NCBI GenBank assembly: GCA_020558355.1
Contig: JAJCKG010000006.1
Location: 62,001-126,000 of the forward strand
Reading direction: 5' to 3'
From: a bacterium 210820-DFI.6.37
Lineage (GTDB): Bacteria > Bacillota > Clostridia > Peptostreptococcales > Anaerovoracaceae
DNA length: 64,000 nucleotides
A program made the translations under genes and the position numbers. Shown one piece after another: positions 43,675 through 52,769 of the stretch. How positions within the stretch are numbered: position 1 is the stretch's first letter; every line of letters starts with the position of its first letter. The notes beneath the pieces were generated by a model. The model made no database searches. It saw only the letters and a program-made list of their open reading frames with translations, and had not been told where the DNA came from.

Positions 43675-44085
43675 ATGGTGATACCGGAAAGAGTGAATCA
43701 TGTGGCATACTATTACCGGACGACACACCGTGACCATGGATATGAGAAGTATATTGAGCCGGGAAAAACAGCATTGGAAGAACGGTATGGCGCAGTTAAG
43801 AAAAAAGAGTATTTCTTTTGGGATGAGGCTTCCGGAGCGGACAGCAGCCGTAAGGAATTCCAGCGGCTGATGGGAGAGATCAAAAAAGGGCATATCCATG
43901 TGGTAGTGACAAGAGATGCTGCCATGATTGCCCGTGACTGGAAGCAGTTCCTGAAATTTATGAGAATTTGTGACAGGGCGAATGTGGATGTGGTAAGCAT
44001 CAACAGGGAAGCGGATGCCTGGGAACAGTACAGCCGGATACGGCAGTTTATCAAAGATTACTTTGAGGAGGAGGCGCTGGCATGA
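43675..44085 (+). CDS. Serine recombinase array member 1 (short, resolvase-domain-like)
   Basis: 136 aa with AYYYRTTHRDHGYEKYIEPGK ... WDEASGADSSRKEFQRLMGEIKKGHIHVVVTRDAAMIARDWKQFLKFM, the fold of a resolvase catalytic domain. The usual serine position is degenerate (YYRTTHRD). It may be an accessory subunit. GGAGGTGAAG precedes the start and it overlaps the next recombinase by 4 nt. Confidence 0.7.
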   Translation: MVIPERVNHVAYYYRTTHRDHGYEKYIEPGKTALEERYGAVKKKEYFFWDEASGADSSRKEFQRLMGEIKKGHIHVVVTRDAAMIARDWKQFLKFMRICDRANVDVVSINREADAWEQYSRIRQFIKDYFEEEALA

Positions 44086-45362
44086 GGATACAGATGATTG
44101 AACCGAAAAGGGCTGCAAAGCCGAAGCGGAAACGTGTGTGTGCATATGCAAGGGTTTCCACAGACGGAAGAAAACAGGGTGAATCCCTGGAAAACCAGAT
44201 ATCCGCTTATGAGCGTTCCATCCAATCCAATCCGGAATATGAGTTTGCAGGAGTATTTGCAGACCAGGGCATCTCCGGCTACTGCGGAAACCGTCCGGAA
44301 TTTCAGAGGATGATACAAAAAGCAAAAGCAGGGGGGATTGACCTGATCGTCACAAAGTCCATCTCCCGGTTTGCCAGAAACACAACCGTGCTTCTGGAGG
44401 TGACACGGGAACTCCGTCAGTTGGGAGTAGCCATTTATTTTGAAGAACAGAATATCAACACGTTATCCGGGGACAGTGAGATGATGCTCGCTGTCCTCGC
44501 TTCTTTTGCGGAAGAAGAAAGCCGGAGCATGTCAGAGAACAATAAATGGTCTATCCGGAAGCGTTTTGAGCGCGGGGAATACATGATCAACACCAGCCGT
44601 TTTATGGGATATGACAAGGATGAATTCGGGGAGCTTATCATTAATCCCAGGGAGGCCATGGCGGTACAGTTTCTGGCGGATATGTACCTTCTGGGAGTGG
44701 GAAGCAGCCGTCTGGCACAGTTAATGGAGCTTCTGGAAATCCCGACAGTGAGCGGGGGAAAATGGACAGCCGGAACGATCACCGGGATGTTCAAGAATGA
44801 GAAGTACAAAGGGGATTTCCTTCTGCAGAAATATTATACACCGGAAGGGAAAAGGAACCAGACAGTAAGGAACCGTGGGGAAATCCAAAGTTATTATATG
44901 GAAGACAGCCATCCGGCGATTTTAAGCACGGAGCAGTGGGACAGGCTTCAGAAGAAAATGAAAGAAAACCGCAGGGACAGAAGCTCCACGAAGGATGATT
45001 CCTCGAAATACCAGAACAGATATCCGCTGACCGGGAAGCTGTACTGTCCGCATTGCGGACGGACGCTCCGGCGCAGGCAGGGATACAAAAAGAAGATTGA
45101 GTGGCTGTGTTCCACTTACATTGAGGAAGGAAAACAGGCGTGTCCGGGGGTAAGGATTTCGGATGAATCCGCATCCCGGCAGAATATCACAGAGCCAGCG
45201 GTAGCAGAGGAGGTTTTGAAGGATGGCAAAAAACATTACCGTTATACCGCCAAAGAAAAATTCGACAGCAGGAAAAGGGAAGAAAGCACAGCACCGGAAG
45301 CTCCGGGTGGCGGCGTACTGCCGGGTGAGTACAGACCAAGAAGAACAGCTATTAAGTTATGA
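44082..45362 (+). CDS. Large serine recombinase (array member 2)
   Basis: 426 aa. Catalytic domain with nucleophile in CAYARVSTDGRKQGESLENQ, arginine motif TKSISRFARNT, recombinase domain (FMGYDKDEFG ... EKYKGDFLLQKYY), and zinc ribbon CPHCGRTLRR. Shorter than typical 500-560 aa integrases, with no long C-terminal coiled coil, so it may act together with its neighbours. Its last 140 nt overlap the third array gene. Confidence 0.88.
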   Translation: MRIQMIEPKRAAKPKRKRVCAYARVSTDGRKQGESLENQISAYERSIQSNPEYEFAGVFADQGISGYCGNRPEFQRMIQKAKAGGIDLIVTKSISRFARNTTVLLEVTRELRQLGVAIYFEEQNINTLSGDSEMMLAVLASFAEEESRSMSENNKWSIRKRFERGEYMINTSRFMGYDKDEFGELIINPREAMAVQFLADMYLLGVGSSRLAQLMELLEIPTVSGGKWTAGTITGMFKNEKYKGDFLLQKYYTPEGKRNQTVRNRGEIQSYYMEDSHPAILSTEQWDRLQKKMKENRRDRSSTKDDSSKYQNRYPLTGKLYCPHCGRTLRRRQGYKKKIEWLCSTYIEEGKQACPGVRISDESASRQNITEPAVAEEVLKDGKKHYRYTAKEKFDSRKREESTAPEAPGGGVLPGEYRPRRTAIKL

Positions 45363-45450
45363 GAACCAGGTGCGGTTTTACACGGAGAGCATCAACAGCA
45401 ATCCGGAATATGAATGTGCCGGGATATACGCGGAAATGAAAATCGCTTAA
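45223..45450 (+). pseudogene. Truncated serine recombinase (array member 3)
   Basis: 75 aa. LRVAAYCRVSTDQEEQLLSYENQVRFYTESINSNPEYECAGIYA is the start of a catalytic domain including the nucleophile Ser, then the sequence turns into EMKIA-stop. The remaining several hundred residues are absent. The break marks the left edge of the cargo island. Confidence 0.8.
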
Positions 45451-45491
45451 TTGATACAAAGGAAAGGAACAGAATATCGGGGAAACCGCAG

Positions 45492-45544
45492 AAATAAAGG
45501 GCTTTCGGCACATTAGTGTGACCGAGAGTCCTTTATTTTTTTTG
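45492..45544 (+). terminator. Terminator after the recombinase array
   Basis: AAATAAAGG...TTTCGG (45492-45507) pairs with CCGAGA...CCTTTATTT (45522-45537), followed by eight or more T. Confidence 0.8.
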
Positions 45545-45579
45545 TGAATTGCAATAGGCGGTGGAAGAGGACGTTCAGA

Positions 45580-45634
45580 TTTGAACCCTCGTCTGTCGAT
45601 TTGAACCCTCCCAGTATGTCCAATTTGAACCCTC
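45580..45634 (+). repeat. Three direct copies of TTTGAACCCTC
   Basis: Exact 11-bp copies at 45580-45590, 45600-45610 and 45624-45634 (20- and 24-nt steps). They lie between the recombinase terminator and the first cargo promoter. No coding potential. They could be transposon-end or protein-binding repeats. Confidence 0.7.
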
Positions 45635-45681
45635 TCAAGGCAAAATCAAAAAGTTTAAGGAGTACAGAACTATGCAATTTT

Positions 45682-45733
45682 AATATTTCAGAAACATTTC
45701 TTGAACCTTTCAAAAACATTTTGGAGGTAAAAT
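45682..45733 (+). promoter_or_regulatory. Regulon promoter A (cardiolipin synthase)
   Basis: TAATATTTC, then AAAC/GAAC/AAAC ending at 45695, 45706 and 45717 (11-bp steps), 10 nt, then TAAAAT (45728-45733). The repeats replace a normal -35. Confidence 0.8.
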
Positions 45734-45775
45734 ACAGACAACAAGTGGGACTTTACGCATTAGGAGGGTTGTTTT

Positions 45776-47308
45776 ATGAGAAGATTGTTTAAATTTATTG
45801 GATCACGTTTTTTCTTAGGGGCGTTTTGCATTCTATTGGAGTTTGCACAGCTTTTAGCGGTATATATCCTGCTATATGAATTTTTCCTGCCTGTCACGAT
45901 TCTGGCGTGGATATTCCACTTCGGAGTTTTGCTTTACCTGATAAACAGGGATGAAATCCCCGAGTTCAAGATGCCGTGGCTGATCATCCTGTTTCTTCTT
46001 CCGGTAATCGGCTCGTTTGTATTCATGCTCCTGTCCAGCAACAGCACCAGCCGGAAGGAATATTTGCGGTTTGAAAAAGCAGCGAAGGATATGGAAAAGT
46101 ATCAGCAACAGACTGTGCTGATTAACAGTTTGAAAGAGCAGGACGCGGATGCATGGCTGCAGGCCAACTATTTATACGGATCTGCCGGTATGCCCTGCTA
46201 TGGAAATACAAAAACAACCTATTATTCAATCGGCGAAGATTTCCACTCTGCTTTGCTGGACGAACTGAAAAAAGCGGAGCATTTCATTTTTATGGAATAC
46301 TTTATCGTGCAGGAAGGTGTTATGTGGAATCCCATCCATGAAATTTTGAAAGAAAAGGCTGCACAGGGTGTTGAGGTCTATTTTATGTATGATGACTTCG
46401 GCTGTATCGCAATGCTGCCGCGGCATTACCACAAATTACTTTCAGGTGAGGGTATCCACTGCGAGATCGCAGGCAAGTTTTCTCCTGTCCTCTCCCATAT
46501 CCACAATAACCGCGACCACCGAAAGATTACGGTCATCGATGGGCGGGTCGGCTTCACTGGCGGCATCAACCTCGCAGACGAATATATCAATGCTGTTGTA
46601 AAGTTCGGCCATTGGAAAGATACTGCCGTGAAAATCGAAGGCGGGGCGGTACGGAACCTTATGGCTCTGTTCCTTATGAACTGGAACGCCCAAAGCAAAA
46701 AGAATCCTATTGACTATACAAAGTACATGTCCCTTCCGGCCTGGCAGACGGAAGGCAGGGGAATTGTTATCCCGTTTGGCTCCGGCCCCGGGCCAATCTA
46801 TACAGATACCATTGGCAAAAATGTGTACCTCAATATGATAAATGCCGCTAAAGAGTACCTTTACCTCACCACACCTTATTTGATCTGCGACCGTGAAATT
46901 TTGTCTGCCCTGCGCATGGCTGCAAAGAAAGGTGTGGATGTGCGGATCATCACACCGCATATTCCGGATAAGCCGACTGTATTTTTTATGACACGCTCCA
47001 ACTATAAGGCGCTGCTTGACGATGGCGTGAAAATCTATGAATACACACCCGGATTCATTCATGCGAAGAATTATGTGTGTGACGACAAATTTGCCGTTTG
47101 CGGGACAATCAATATGGATTACCGTTCCCTTGTCCATCATTTTGAATGTGGTGCATGGATGTATGGCGCAGATTGTATTGAAGATATGAAAGCAGATTTT
47201 TTGAGTACAGCAGCGCAATCTGGCATGGTTGATAAAAATAAAGCTGTCATGCGGAGCTGGCAAAGAATGATTGCTGAAATTATGAAGGTGTTTTCACCTT
47301 TGTTTTAG
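45776..47308 (+). CDS. cls: Cardiolipin synthase
   Basis: 510 aa. Two N-terminal membrane spans (about 8-30, 38-58), then two phospholipase D HKD motifs: HRKITVID starting at His248 and HAKNYVCDD starting at His429. The enzyme joins two phosphatidylglycerol molecules. TAGGAGG lies 8-9 nt upstream. Promoter A places it in the stress-type regulon. Extra cardiolipin is a known protective response to membrane-active peptides, which would suit that setting (inference). Confidence 0.93.
   Translation: MRRLFKFIGSRFFLGAFCILLEFAQLLAVYILLYEFFLPVTILAWIFHFGVLLYLINRDEIPEFKMPWLIILFLLPVIGSFVFMLLSSNSTSRKEYLRFEKAAKDMEKYQQQTVLINSLKEQDADAWLQANYLYGSAGMPCYGNTKTTYYSIGEDFHSALLDELKKAEHFIFMEYFIVQEGVMWNPIHEILKEKAAQGVEVYFMYDDFGCIAMLPRHYHKLLSGEGIHCEIAGKFSPVLSHIHNNRDHRKITVIDGRVGFTGGINLADEYINAVVKFGHWKDTAVKIEGGAVRNLMALFLMNWNAQSKKNPIDYTKYMSLPAWQTEGRGIVIPFGSGPGPIYTDTIGKNVYLNMINAAKEYLYLTTPYLICDREILSALRMAAKKGVDVRIITPHIPDKPTVFFMTRSNYKALLDDGVKIYEYTPGFIHAKNYVCDDKFAVCGTINMDYRSLVHHFECGAWMYGADCIEDMKADFLSTAAQSGMVDKNKAVMRSWQRMIAEIMKVFSPLF
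47285..47304 (+). terminator. Short hairpin at the cls stop
   Basis: AAGGTG (47285-47290) pairs with CACCTT (47295-47300), followed by TGTTTT. It begins inside the last codons of cls. Confidence 0.5.
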
Positions 47309-47321
47309 AAAAATCCTTTTT

Positions 47322-47373
47322 AATATTTCAGAAACAATTCTCAAACATGGCAGAAATATAAAGGCGGTATGAT
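47322..47373 (+). promoter_or_regulatory. Regulon promoter B (GH2 gene)
   Basis: TAATATTTC, then AAAC, AAAC, AAAT ending at 47335, 47346 and 47357, 10 nt, TATGAT (47368-47373). Same layout as promoter A. Confidence 0.8.
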
Positions 47374-47407
47374 ATGGGCATAAAACAATAATACGAGAGG
47401 TGATTTT

Positions 47408-49765
47408 ATGAAACGAATATCTTTTAATGATAACTGGCTGTTCTGCAGGCAGGGCAGCAAACAAAAAAGCGTTACGCTTCCTCATGATGCCATGATGGAA
47501 GAATCGAGGAGTCCCGATGCTAAAAGCGGCAGCGCCTGTGCGTTCTTCCCTGGCGGTCTGTATGAATACGAAAAGAACTTTACTGTTCCTGAAGAATGGA
47601 GAGGTAAAACGGTACTGCTCCAGTTTGAGGGTGTGTATAAAAACAGTACCGTCTATATCAACGGTAAGAAAGCCGGAGGCGCGGCTTACGGGTACATTCC
47701 GTTTTTTGTAGAGACAGACGGCTTGCTGAACTATGGCGAAAACAACACCATCCGGGTGGAGGCCGACAACAAAGACCAGCCCAACAGCCGATGGTACACA
47801 GGCGGGGGTATCTATCGTCCCGTATGGCTGTGGATCGGTGAGCAGGCGCATATCACCCCGAAAGGCGTTAAGATTACCACGCTTTCCTATCAACCAGCAA
47901 AATTGTGGATTGAAGTTGAACATACGGGCGGCGAAGTATCTGTGGAAATTATAGATGGAGAAAAGGTGGTTGCCGCTGCGCAGGGCAGCAAAATAGATCT
48001 GCTGTTCCCCGATGCAAGGCTGTGGAGCGATGAAACGCCGAACCTGTATACCTGCCGTGTGACCCTTTCCCAAAACGGCGCAGTAGTCGATACCGCCGAG
48101 GAAACCTTTGGCATCCGCATGGTGGAGTGGAATCCGGGCGGCCTGTTCATCAACGGAAAAAACACCCTTCTGCGCGGCGGATGTATCCATCATGACAATG
48201 GGTTGTTGGGCGCTGCCACCTATGCCGAGAGTGAGGATCGCCGTGTGCGTATCATGAAAGAAGCGGGGTTCAATGCCATCCGTTCCTCCCACAATCCGGC
48301 ATCCGACGCACTGCTTTCCGCCTGTGACCGCTACGGCTTGTATGTCATGGATGAATCATGGGATATGTGGTATAACCACAAGAGTGCCTACGATTACGCT
48401 TCTGACTTCACCGAAAACTATAAATCCGATTTATGGGCAATGGTTGAACAGGATTTTAACCACCCATCTGTTATCATGTATTCCATCGGCAATGAGGTTT
48501 CGGAACCGGCGAAGGAAAAAGGCGTGGCGCTGGCTAAGGAAATGGTAGACTACCTGCACCTGCTGGATCGTAACCGTGCTGTAACGGGTGGCATGAATTT
48601 AATGATCATCAGCCGGAGTGCAAAAGGCAACGGCGTTTATGATGAGGAAAGTGGCGGGCGCAAGGATTCCGGTAAAGACAAAACAAGCGGAATGAACAGC
48701 ACCCTGTTTAATCTGATGACCTCTATGGTCGGTACAGGCATGAATAAGGGCGCAAACAGCAGGAAAGCCGACCAGGTGACATCGCCTGTTTTGGATGCGC
48801 TGGATATTGCGGGCTATAACTACGCATCAGGACGTTATCCGCTGGAACGCAAGGCTCACCCAAACCGCGTCATTCTCGGCAGTGAGACTTTCCCGCAGGA
48901 CATCGTAAAGAATTGGACGATGGTAAAGCAGTACCCCTATCTGGTCGGTGATTTTATGTGGACGGCGTGGGACTATCTTGGAGAAACGGGAATCGGCACC
49001 TGGGCGTACACATCTGACGGAAGAGGCTTTGACAAACCTTATCCGTGGCTGCTTGCTGATGTGGGCGCTTTCGATATTCTCGGCAATCCTAATGGTGAGC
49101 TGTATTTAGCGCAGGCGGCATGGGGGCTTCTCAATCAGCCAGTAATTGCCATACAGCCCGTCAATCATCCAGGCGTAAAACCGGCGAAATCCGTATGGCG
49201 CGGCACCAATGCTATTCCTACATGGAGTTGGAGAGGCTGTGAGGGCAATAAAACGGTGGTCGAGGTCTATACTGATGCGTATGCTGTGGAATTGTTCTTG
49301 AACGGCAGCAGCCTCGGAAAAAAGAAGGTAAAAGACTGCAAGGCTTCTTTCAAGGCTGTCTATGAGCCGGGAACGCTGGCTGCTGTTTCCTATGACCGTA
49401 ATGGCAATAAGCGTGGGGAAAGCCAGCTTGTCAGCGCCCAGGGTAAAACTTCCGTTTCCATTATCCCGGAGGTGGAGCAGGCGGCTTCCGGCAGCATTGT
49501 CTATTTCGATATAGCCATGGTTGGTGAGAATGGACAATGGGAAGCCAACGCTGATGAAACACTGAGTATTTCCGTGACAGGCGGCGAACTGCTCGGCTTT
49601 GGCAGTGCAAATCCCCGTACCGAGGAATGCTATCAGTCGGGTGAATTTACCACCTACTTCGGTAAGGCACAGGCTATTATCCGCGTTGGTAAAAGCGGAC
49701 AGGTACAGGTAACGGTATCCGGCAAGCAGATAGACGGCACATCGGCAAGCATAGCAATCGCATAA
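47408..49765 (+). CDS. Glycoside hydrolase family 2 (beta-galactosidase-like)
   Basis: 785 aa, no signal peptide. N-terminal jelly-roll (NDNWLFCRQGSKQKSVTLPHDAM), immunoglobulin-like domain, then the TIM barrel with GGCIHHDNGLLGAA, acid/base Glu363 in IGNEVSEP and nucleophile Glu493 in GSETFP. C-terminal beta domains (YTDAYAVELFLNGSSLGKK) follow. It would act on beta-linked sugars in the cytoplasm. Its presence in an envelope-stress-type regulon is unexpected; trimming of a glycan or glycolipid is a guess. Confidence 0.9.
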   Translation: MKRISFNDNWLFCRQGSKQKSVTLPHDAMMEESRSPDAKSGSACAFFPGGLYEYEKNFTVPEEWRGKTVLLQFEGVYKNSTVYINGKKAGGAAYGYIPFFVETDGLLNYGENNTIRVEADNKDQPNSRWYTGGGIYRPVWLWIGEQAHITPKGVKITTLSYQPAKLWIEVEHTGGEVSVEIIDGEKVVAAAQGSKIDLLFPDARLWSDETPNLYTCRVTLSQNGAVVDTAEETFGIRMVEWNPGGLFINGKNTLLRGGCIHHDNGLLGAATYAESEDRRVRIMKEAGFNAIRSSHNPASDALLSACDRYGLYVMDESWDMWYNHKSAYDYASDFTENYKSDLWAMVEQDFNHPSVIMYSIGNEVSEPAKEKGVALAKEMVDYLHLLDRNRAVTGGMNLMIISRSAKGNGVYDEESGGRKDSGKDKTSGMNSTLFNLMTSMVGTGMNKGANSRKADQVTSPVLDALDIAGYNYASGRYPLERKAHPNRVILGSETFPQDIVKNWTMVKQYPYLVGDFMWTAWDYLGETGIGTWAYTSDGRGFDKPYPWLLADVGAFDILGNPNGELYLAQAAWGLLNQPVIAIQPVNHPGVKPAKSVWRGTNAIPTWSWRGCEGNKTVVEVYTDAYAVELFLNGSSLGKKKVKDCKASFKAVYEPGTLAAVSYDRNGNKRGESQLVSAQGKTSVSIIPEVEQAASGSIVYFDIAMVGENGQWEANADETLSISVTGGELLGFGSANPRTEECYQSGEFTTYFGKAQAIIRVGKSGQVQVTVSGKQIDGTSASIAIA

Positions 49766-49800
49766 TAGAATTTGCAATTTTGCGGTTTTTAATAAAACTC

Positions 49801-49842
49801 AAACAAAACTTGAAACTTTTAAAAACATTCTGGATGTAAAAT
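49801..49842 (+). promoter_or_regulatory. Regulon promoter C
   Basis: AAAC, GAAA, AAAC ending at 49804, 49815 and 49826, 10 nt, TAAAAT (49837-49842). From the third repeat onward it is nearly identical to promoter A, including the transcribed ACAGACAACAAGTG. Confidence 0.8.
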
Positions 49843-49889
49843 ACAGACAACAAGTGAGAGATCACTAAAAACATACGGAGGTATTTACT

Positions 49890-50258
49890 ATGAAAAAGAA
49901 AGATTTTGTCACTCTCATCCTCAGTGTAGTCGGAGGACTGCTGTTTGCGCTCGGTATGTGCATGGCGCTGGTACCGGAAATGGGGACAATCACCCAGGGC
50001 GTTGTTCTCGGCGTGATTGGTCTGGTCGTACTGCTTGCAATGGTGCTTGTCCGCCGCAAGATGGACGGAAAGCCGGCTATCGTATTTAACGGCAGAGCCA
50101 TCGGGATCACTCTTTACAGCATTTTCAGCACAGCCGTATTCGGAGCAGGAATGTGTATGGTTCTTGTTGCGAGTCAGATGGTATGGGGGATTGTTGTTGG
50201 TGTGGTCGGCATTGTCCTTCTGCTCTGCCTGATTCCAATTTGCAAGGGTTTAAAATAA
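49890..50258 (+). CDS. Small membrane protein with duplicated GMCM hairpin
   Basis: 122 aa, four spans in two similar pairs. The first pair has LLFALGMCMALVPE and GVVLGVIGLVVLL; the second has AVFGAGMCMVLVAS and GIVVGVVGIVLLL. A related single pair occurs in the gene at 53,735 of the same regulon. GGAGG 9 nt upstream. Function unknown; a membrane-stress role is suggested by regulation only. Confidence 0.7.
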   Translation: MKKKDFVTLILSVVGGLLFALGMCMALVPEMGTITQGVVLGVIGLVVLLAMVLVRRKMDGKPAIVFNGRAIGITLYSIFSTAVFGAGMCMVLVASQMVWGIVVGVVGIVLLLCLIPICKGLK

Positions 50259-50278
50259 GCCAATGGGAGGAAAGATTC

Positions 50279-50368
50279 ATGAAAAAATTGATTCTGATTG
50301 CGCTTTCTCTGGCGGCTATCACAGGTATTGTCATTACAGCCATGTGTGTGCCGGAAGAAAGATGTTAA
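50279..50368 (+). CDS. 29-aa single-span micropeptide
   Basis: ATG 50279 behind GGGAGGAAAG. MKKLILIALSLAAITGIVITAMCVPEERC: one hydrophobic span or signal-like segment with a short Cys-ending tail. It lies 20 bp after the previous gene in the same transcript. Confidence 0.6.
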   Translation: MKKLILIALSLAAITGIVITAMCVPEERC

Positions 50369-50386
50369 CGGAGAGGAGTTGAACAT

Positions 50387-50482
50387 ATGAAAAAAATTAT
50401 TATTTCTGCCGTACTCGCAGCATTGGCAGGAGCCGTTGCGATTGCCACAGCTATTATCCGTAGAAACAAAGTAACTGTATAA
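50387..50482 (+). CDS. 31-aa single-span micropeptide
   Basis: ATG 50387 behind GAGAGGAG. MKKIIISAVLAALAGAVAIATAIIRRNKVTV: one Ala-rich span with a basic tail, positive at both ends. Similar in size and character to the preceding micropeptide but not a copy. Confidence 0.6.
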   Translation: MKKIIISAVLAALAGAVAIATAIIRRNKVTV

Positions 50483-50509
50483 CACATATATTCAAGGAGG
50501 TATCATAAC

Positions 50510-50854
50510 ATGGCAAAATCAAAAATTGTAAAGGCAAATGAAAAAATTGCTGAAGGCGTAGTCGGAGGCTACAAGAAGGTTGAAGAAGGCGTGGTTGGGG
50601 CATATAAAAAGGTTGAGGATAAGTTTGTTGACCAGTTCCTGACCCATGAGGGCGAGTCCGTGGATGACGCAAAGAAGCGTATTGCAAAGGAACAGGCCGC
50701 CCGAGAGCAGGCTGCAAAAGAAGCTGCTGAAAAAAGAACCGTCGAACATCCAGCCGGCGCAGGCACATCGGATATTGGCAAGGCAAGTGTGGAAGCGAGC
50801 CGTGAGATTGGCAGAGCCAGTGTTGAGACAAGCAGGAACATGGGCAAGCATTAA
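50510..50854 (+). CDS. Amphipathic repeat protein, cytosolic
   Basis: 114 aa behind AAGGAGG. The N-terminus has a repeated unit (KIAEGVVGGYKKVEEGVVGAYKKVEDKFVDQFL), the middle is an Ala/Glu/Lys helix, and the C-terminus has DIGKASVEASREIGRASVETS, again a repeat. Long amphipathic helices of this sort often lie on membranes. No enzyme motif. Last gene of the promoter C transcript. Confidence 0.65.
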   Translation: MAKSKIVKANEKIAEGVVGGYKKVEEGVVGAYKKVEDKFVDQFLTHEGESVDDAKKRIAKEQAAREQAAKEAAEKRTVEHPAGAGTSDIGKASVEASREIGRASVETSRNMGKH

Positions 50855-50933
50855 GTAAAGAGTTCAAAAACAGTCCCGTGCTACCATGGAAGGTAGTGCG
50901 GGGCAAAATTTTTTCTAAAAGCTGATGAAACAT

Positions 50934-50964
50934 AAACAAAACTTTAACATTTGGGTGCTATAAT
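50934..50964 (+). promoter_or_regulatory. Regulon promoter D (two-component genes)
   Basis: AAAC and TAAC ending at 50937 and 50948, 10 nt, TATAAT (50959-50964). The first repeat is degenerate or shifted (AAAC ending 50931). Suggests that the regulator controls its own genes. Confidence 0.7.
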
Positions 50965-50994
50965 TAAAAAGAAAATTTGTTGGAGGTATGTTCA

Positions 50995-51666
50995 ATGTTT
51001 AAAATATTGGTGGTTGAGGACGACGTGGAATTGAACTATACAGTATGTTCTTTTCTAAATCAAAGCGGATATGAAGCGACAGGCTGTTTAGCGGCAAACG
51101 ATGCTTATAACACTATGTACAATAACACCTTTGATCTGATTGTGTCCGACATTATGATGCCGGGCATTGATGGCTTTGAATTTGCAAAAACTGTTCGGGA
51201 GTTAAACGAGGATATTCCCATTCTGTTTATGACGGCGAGAGACGATTTTGCTTCCAAGCAACGTGGGTATCGGATTGGAATTGACGATTACATGGTAAAA
51301 CCGATTGATCTTGACGAACTGTTTTTAAGAATCGGCGCGCTTCTGCGACGGGCCAAAATTGCAAACAGTCACAGGCTGGAGATTGGCAGGCTGGTGATGG
51401 ACGCCGATGAACGCACAGCAGTGCTTAATGACGAAGAAATTTCGCTGACTGCACGGGAGTTCAACATTTTATACAAGCTGTTGTCCTATCCGAAAAAGAC
51501 CTTTACCAGAACGCAGCTCATGGACGAATTTTGGGATGCGGAATCCAACACTGCGCCGAGAGCCGTGGATGTCTACATGACGAAACTGCGGGATAAATTC
51601 TCCAAGTGTGATGACTTTGAAATTGTCACAGTCCATGGGCTAGGTTATAAGGCGGTGTTGAAATGA
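50995..51666 (+). CDS. Response regulator, OmpR family
   Basis: 223 aa from ATG 50995 (GGAGG about 11 nt upstream; an in-frame TTG at 50977 is less likely). Receiver: EDD acidic pair, phospho-Asp in LIVSDIMMPGIDGFE, Thr in LFMTARDD, Lys in MVKPID. Winged helix: LTAREFNILYKLLSYPKKTFTRTQLMDEFW and VHGLGYKAVLK. OmpR-type proteins bind direct repeats about 11 bp apart, which is what the six promoters around it show, so it is the best candidate for their regulator. Confidence 0.92.
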   Translation: MFKILVVEDDVELNYTVCSFLNQSGYEATGCLAANDAYNTMYNNTFDLIVSDIMMPGIDGFEFAKTVRELNEDIPILFMTARDDFASKQRGYRIGIDDYMVKPIDLDELFLRIGALLRRAKIANSHRLEIGRLVMDADERTAVLNDEEISLTAREFNILYKLLSYPKKTFTRTQLMDEFWDAESNTAPRAVDVYMTKLRDKFSKCDDFEIVTVHGLGYKAVLK

Positions 51667-52769
51667 CCCGGCAGAATAAGGTGGCGAAGCGAAAGCTGCT
51701 GCTTGCCGTTCAGAGCTATATCTCCTTTTTCCTGCTGATGGCATTTATATTAACTACATGCATCTTATTATTTGCGGAAGTGCTTCGGGAAACAATGGGA
51801 CTGACATATACCACGGAAAATATCCGGAAGGCTGCCATTCTGACATTTCTCAATGTGATTCTGCTGAGTGTCCTTTGCACGGTGATTGATGCAATCCGCC
51901 GCAGGTTTATGGTTGAGCGTCCGGTCAGACGGATTGTAGAGGCCGCAGAAAAGATCATGAGCGGTGACCTTTCCGCACGTATCCAGACGGCAAGCCGGAT
52001 TGAATCGACAGAAAGTTTTGATGTTGTCATTGAATACATCAATAAAATGGCAGAAGAATTATCCGGACTCGAAACCTTACGCACCGATTTCATTGCCAAT
52101 GTATCCCATGAACTGAAAACGCCGCTTGCAATTATACAAAACTACGGAACCATGCTGCAGGCACCCAATCTGCCAGAAGAAAAAAGACTGGAATATGCAA
52201 AATCCATTACGGAAGCGTCCCGCAGGCTGGCGGATTTAATTTCCAATATTTTGAAACTGAATAAGCTGGAAAACCAGCAGATCTATCCGGAGCGGAAGAT
52301 CTATGATCTTGGAGAACAGCTTTGCGAGTGTCTTTTGAGTTTTGAAAGCACCTGGGAGAAAAAAGAGATCGAGATTGACACAAACATTGAGGAAGAAATC
52401 TTCGTGGAATCCGACGCCGAGCTTTTGACGCTGGTGTGGAACAATCTGTTTTCCAACGCCATGAAGTTTACCGAAGTGGGAGGAACCGTATCTCTGACGC
52501 TGAAATCGGATGGTGGTTTCGCCGTTGTGCAGGTAACCGATACCGGCTGTGGGATTAGTCCGGAGGTAGGCAGGCATATTTTTGAAAAATTTTACCAGGG
52601 AGATACATCCCATTCAATGCAGGGCAACGGCCTGGGGCTTACCCTCGTAAAGCGCGTGGTGGATATTGTGGACGGAGATATATCCGTCAGCAGTGAAGTC
52701 GGAAAAGGCAGTACCTTTACCGTAAAGATTAGGAGAAAAAACAATGGAGAAATGCAAGCAGGTTCTTAA
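51663..52769 (+). CDS. Sensor histidine kinase
   Basis: 368 aa. Two spans (about 18-40 and 60-82) with a short outside loop, HAMP-like segment RRIVEAAEKIMSGDLSARIQ, H-box FIANVSHELKTPLAIIQNYGTML, N-box LVWNNLFSNAMKFTEVGG, G1 VTDTGCGISPEV, G2 GLGLTLVKRVV. Overlaps the regulator gene by 4 nt (ATGA). The loop of about 20 residues suggests sensing within or at the membrane. Confidence 0.93.
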   Translation: MTRQNKVAKRKLLLAVQSYISFFLLMAFILTTCILLFAEVLRETMGLTYTTENIRKAAILTFLNVILLSVLCTVIDAIRRRFMVERPVRRIVEAAEKIMSGDLSARIQTASRIESTESFDVVIEYINKMAEELSGLETLRTDFIANVSHELKTPLAIIQNYGTMLQAPNLPEEKRLEYAKSITEASRRLADLISNILKLNKLENQQIYPERKIYDLGEQLCECLLSFESTWEKKEIEIDTNIEEEIFVESDAELLTLVWNNLFSNAMKFTEVGGTVSLTLKSDGGFAVVQVTDTGCGISPEVGRHIFEKFYQGDTSHSMQGNGLGLTLVKRVVDIVDGDISVSSEVGKGSTFTVKIRRKNNGEMQAGS

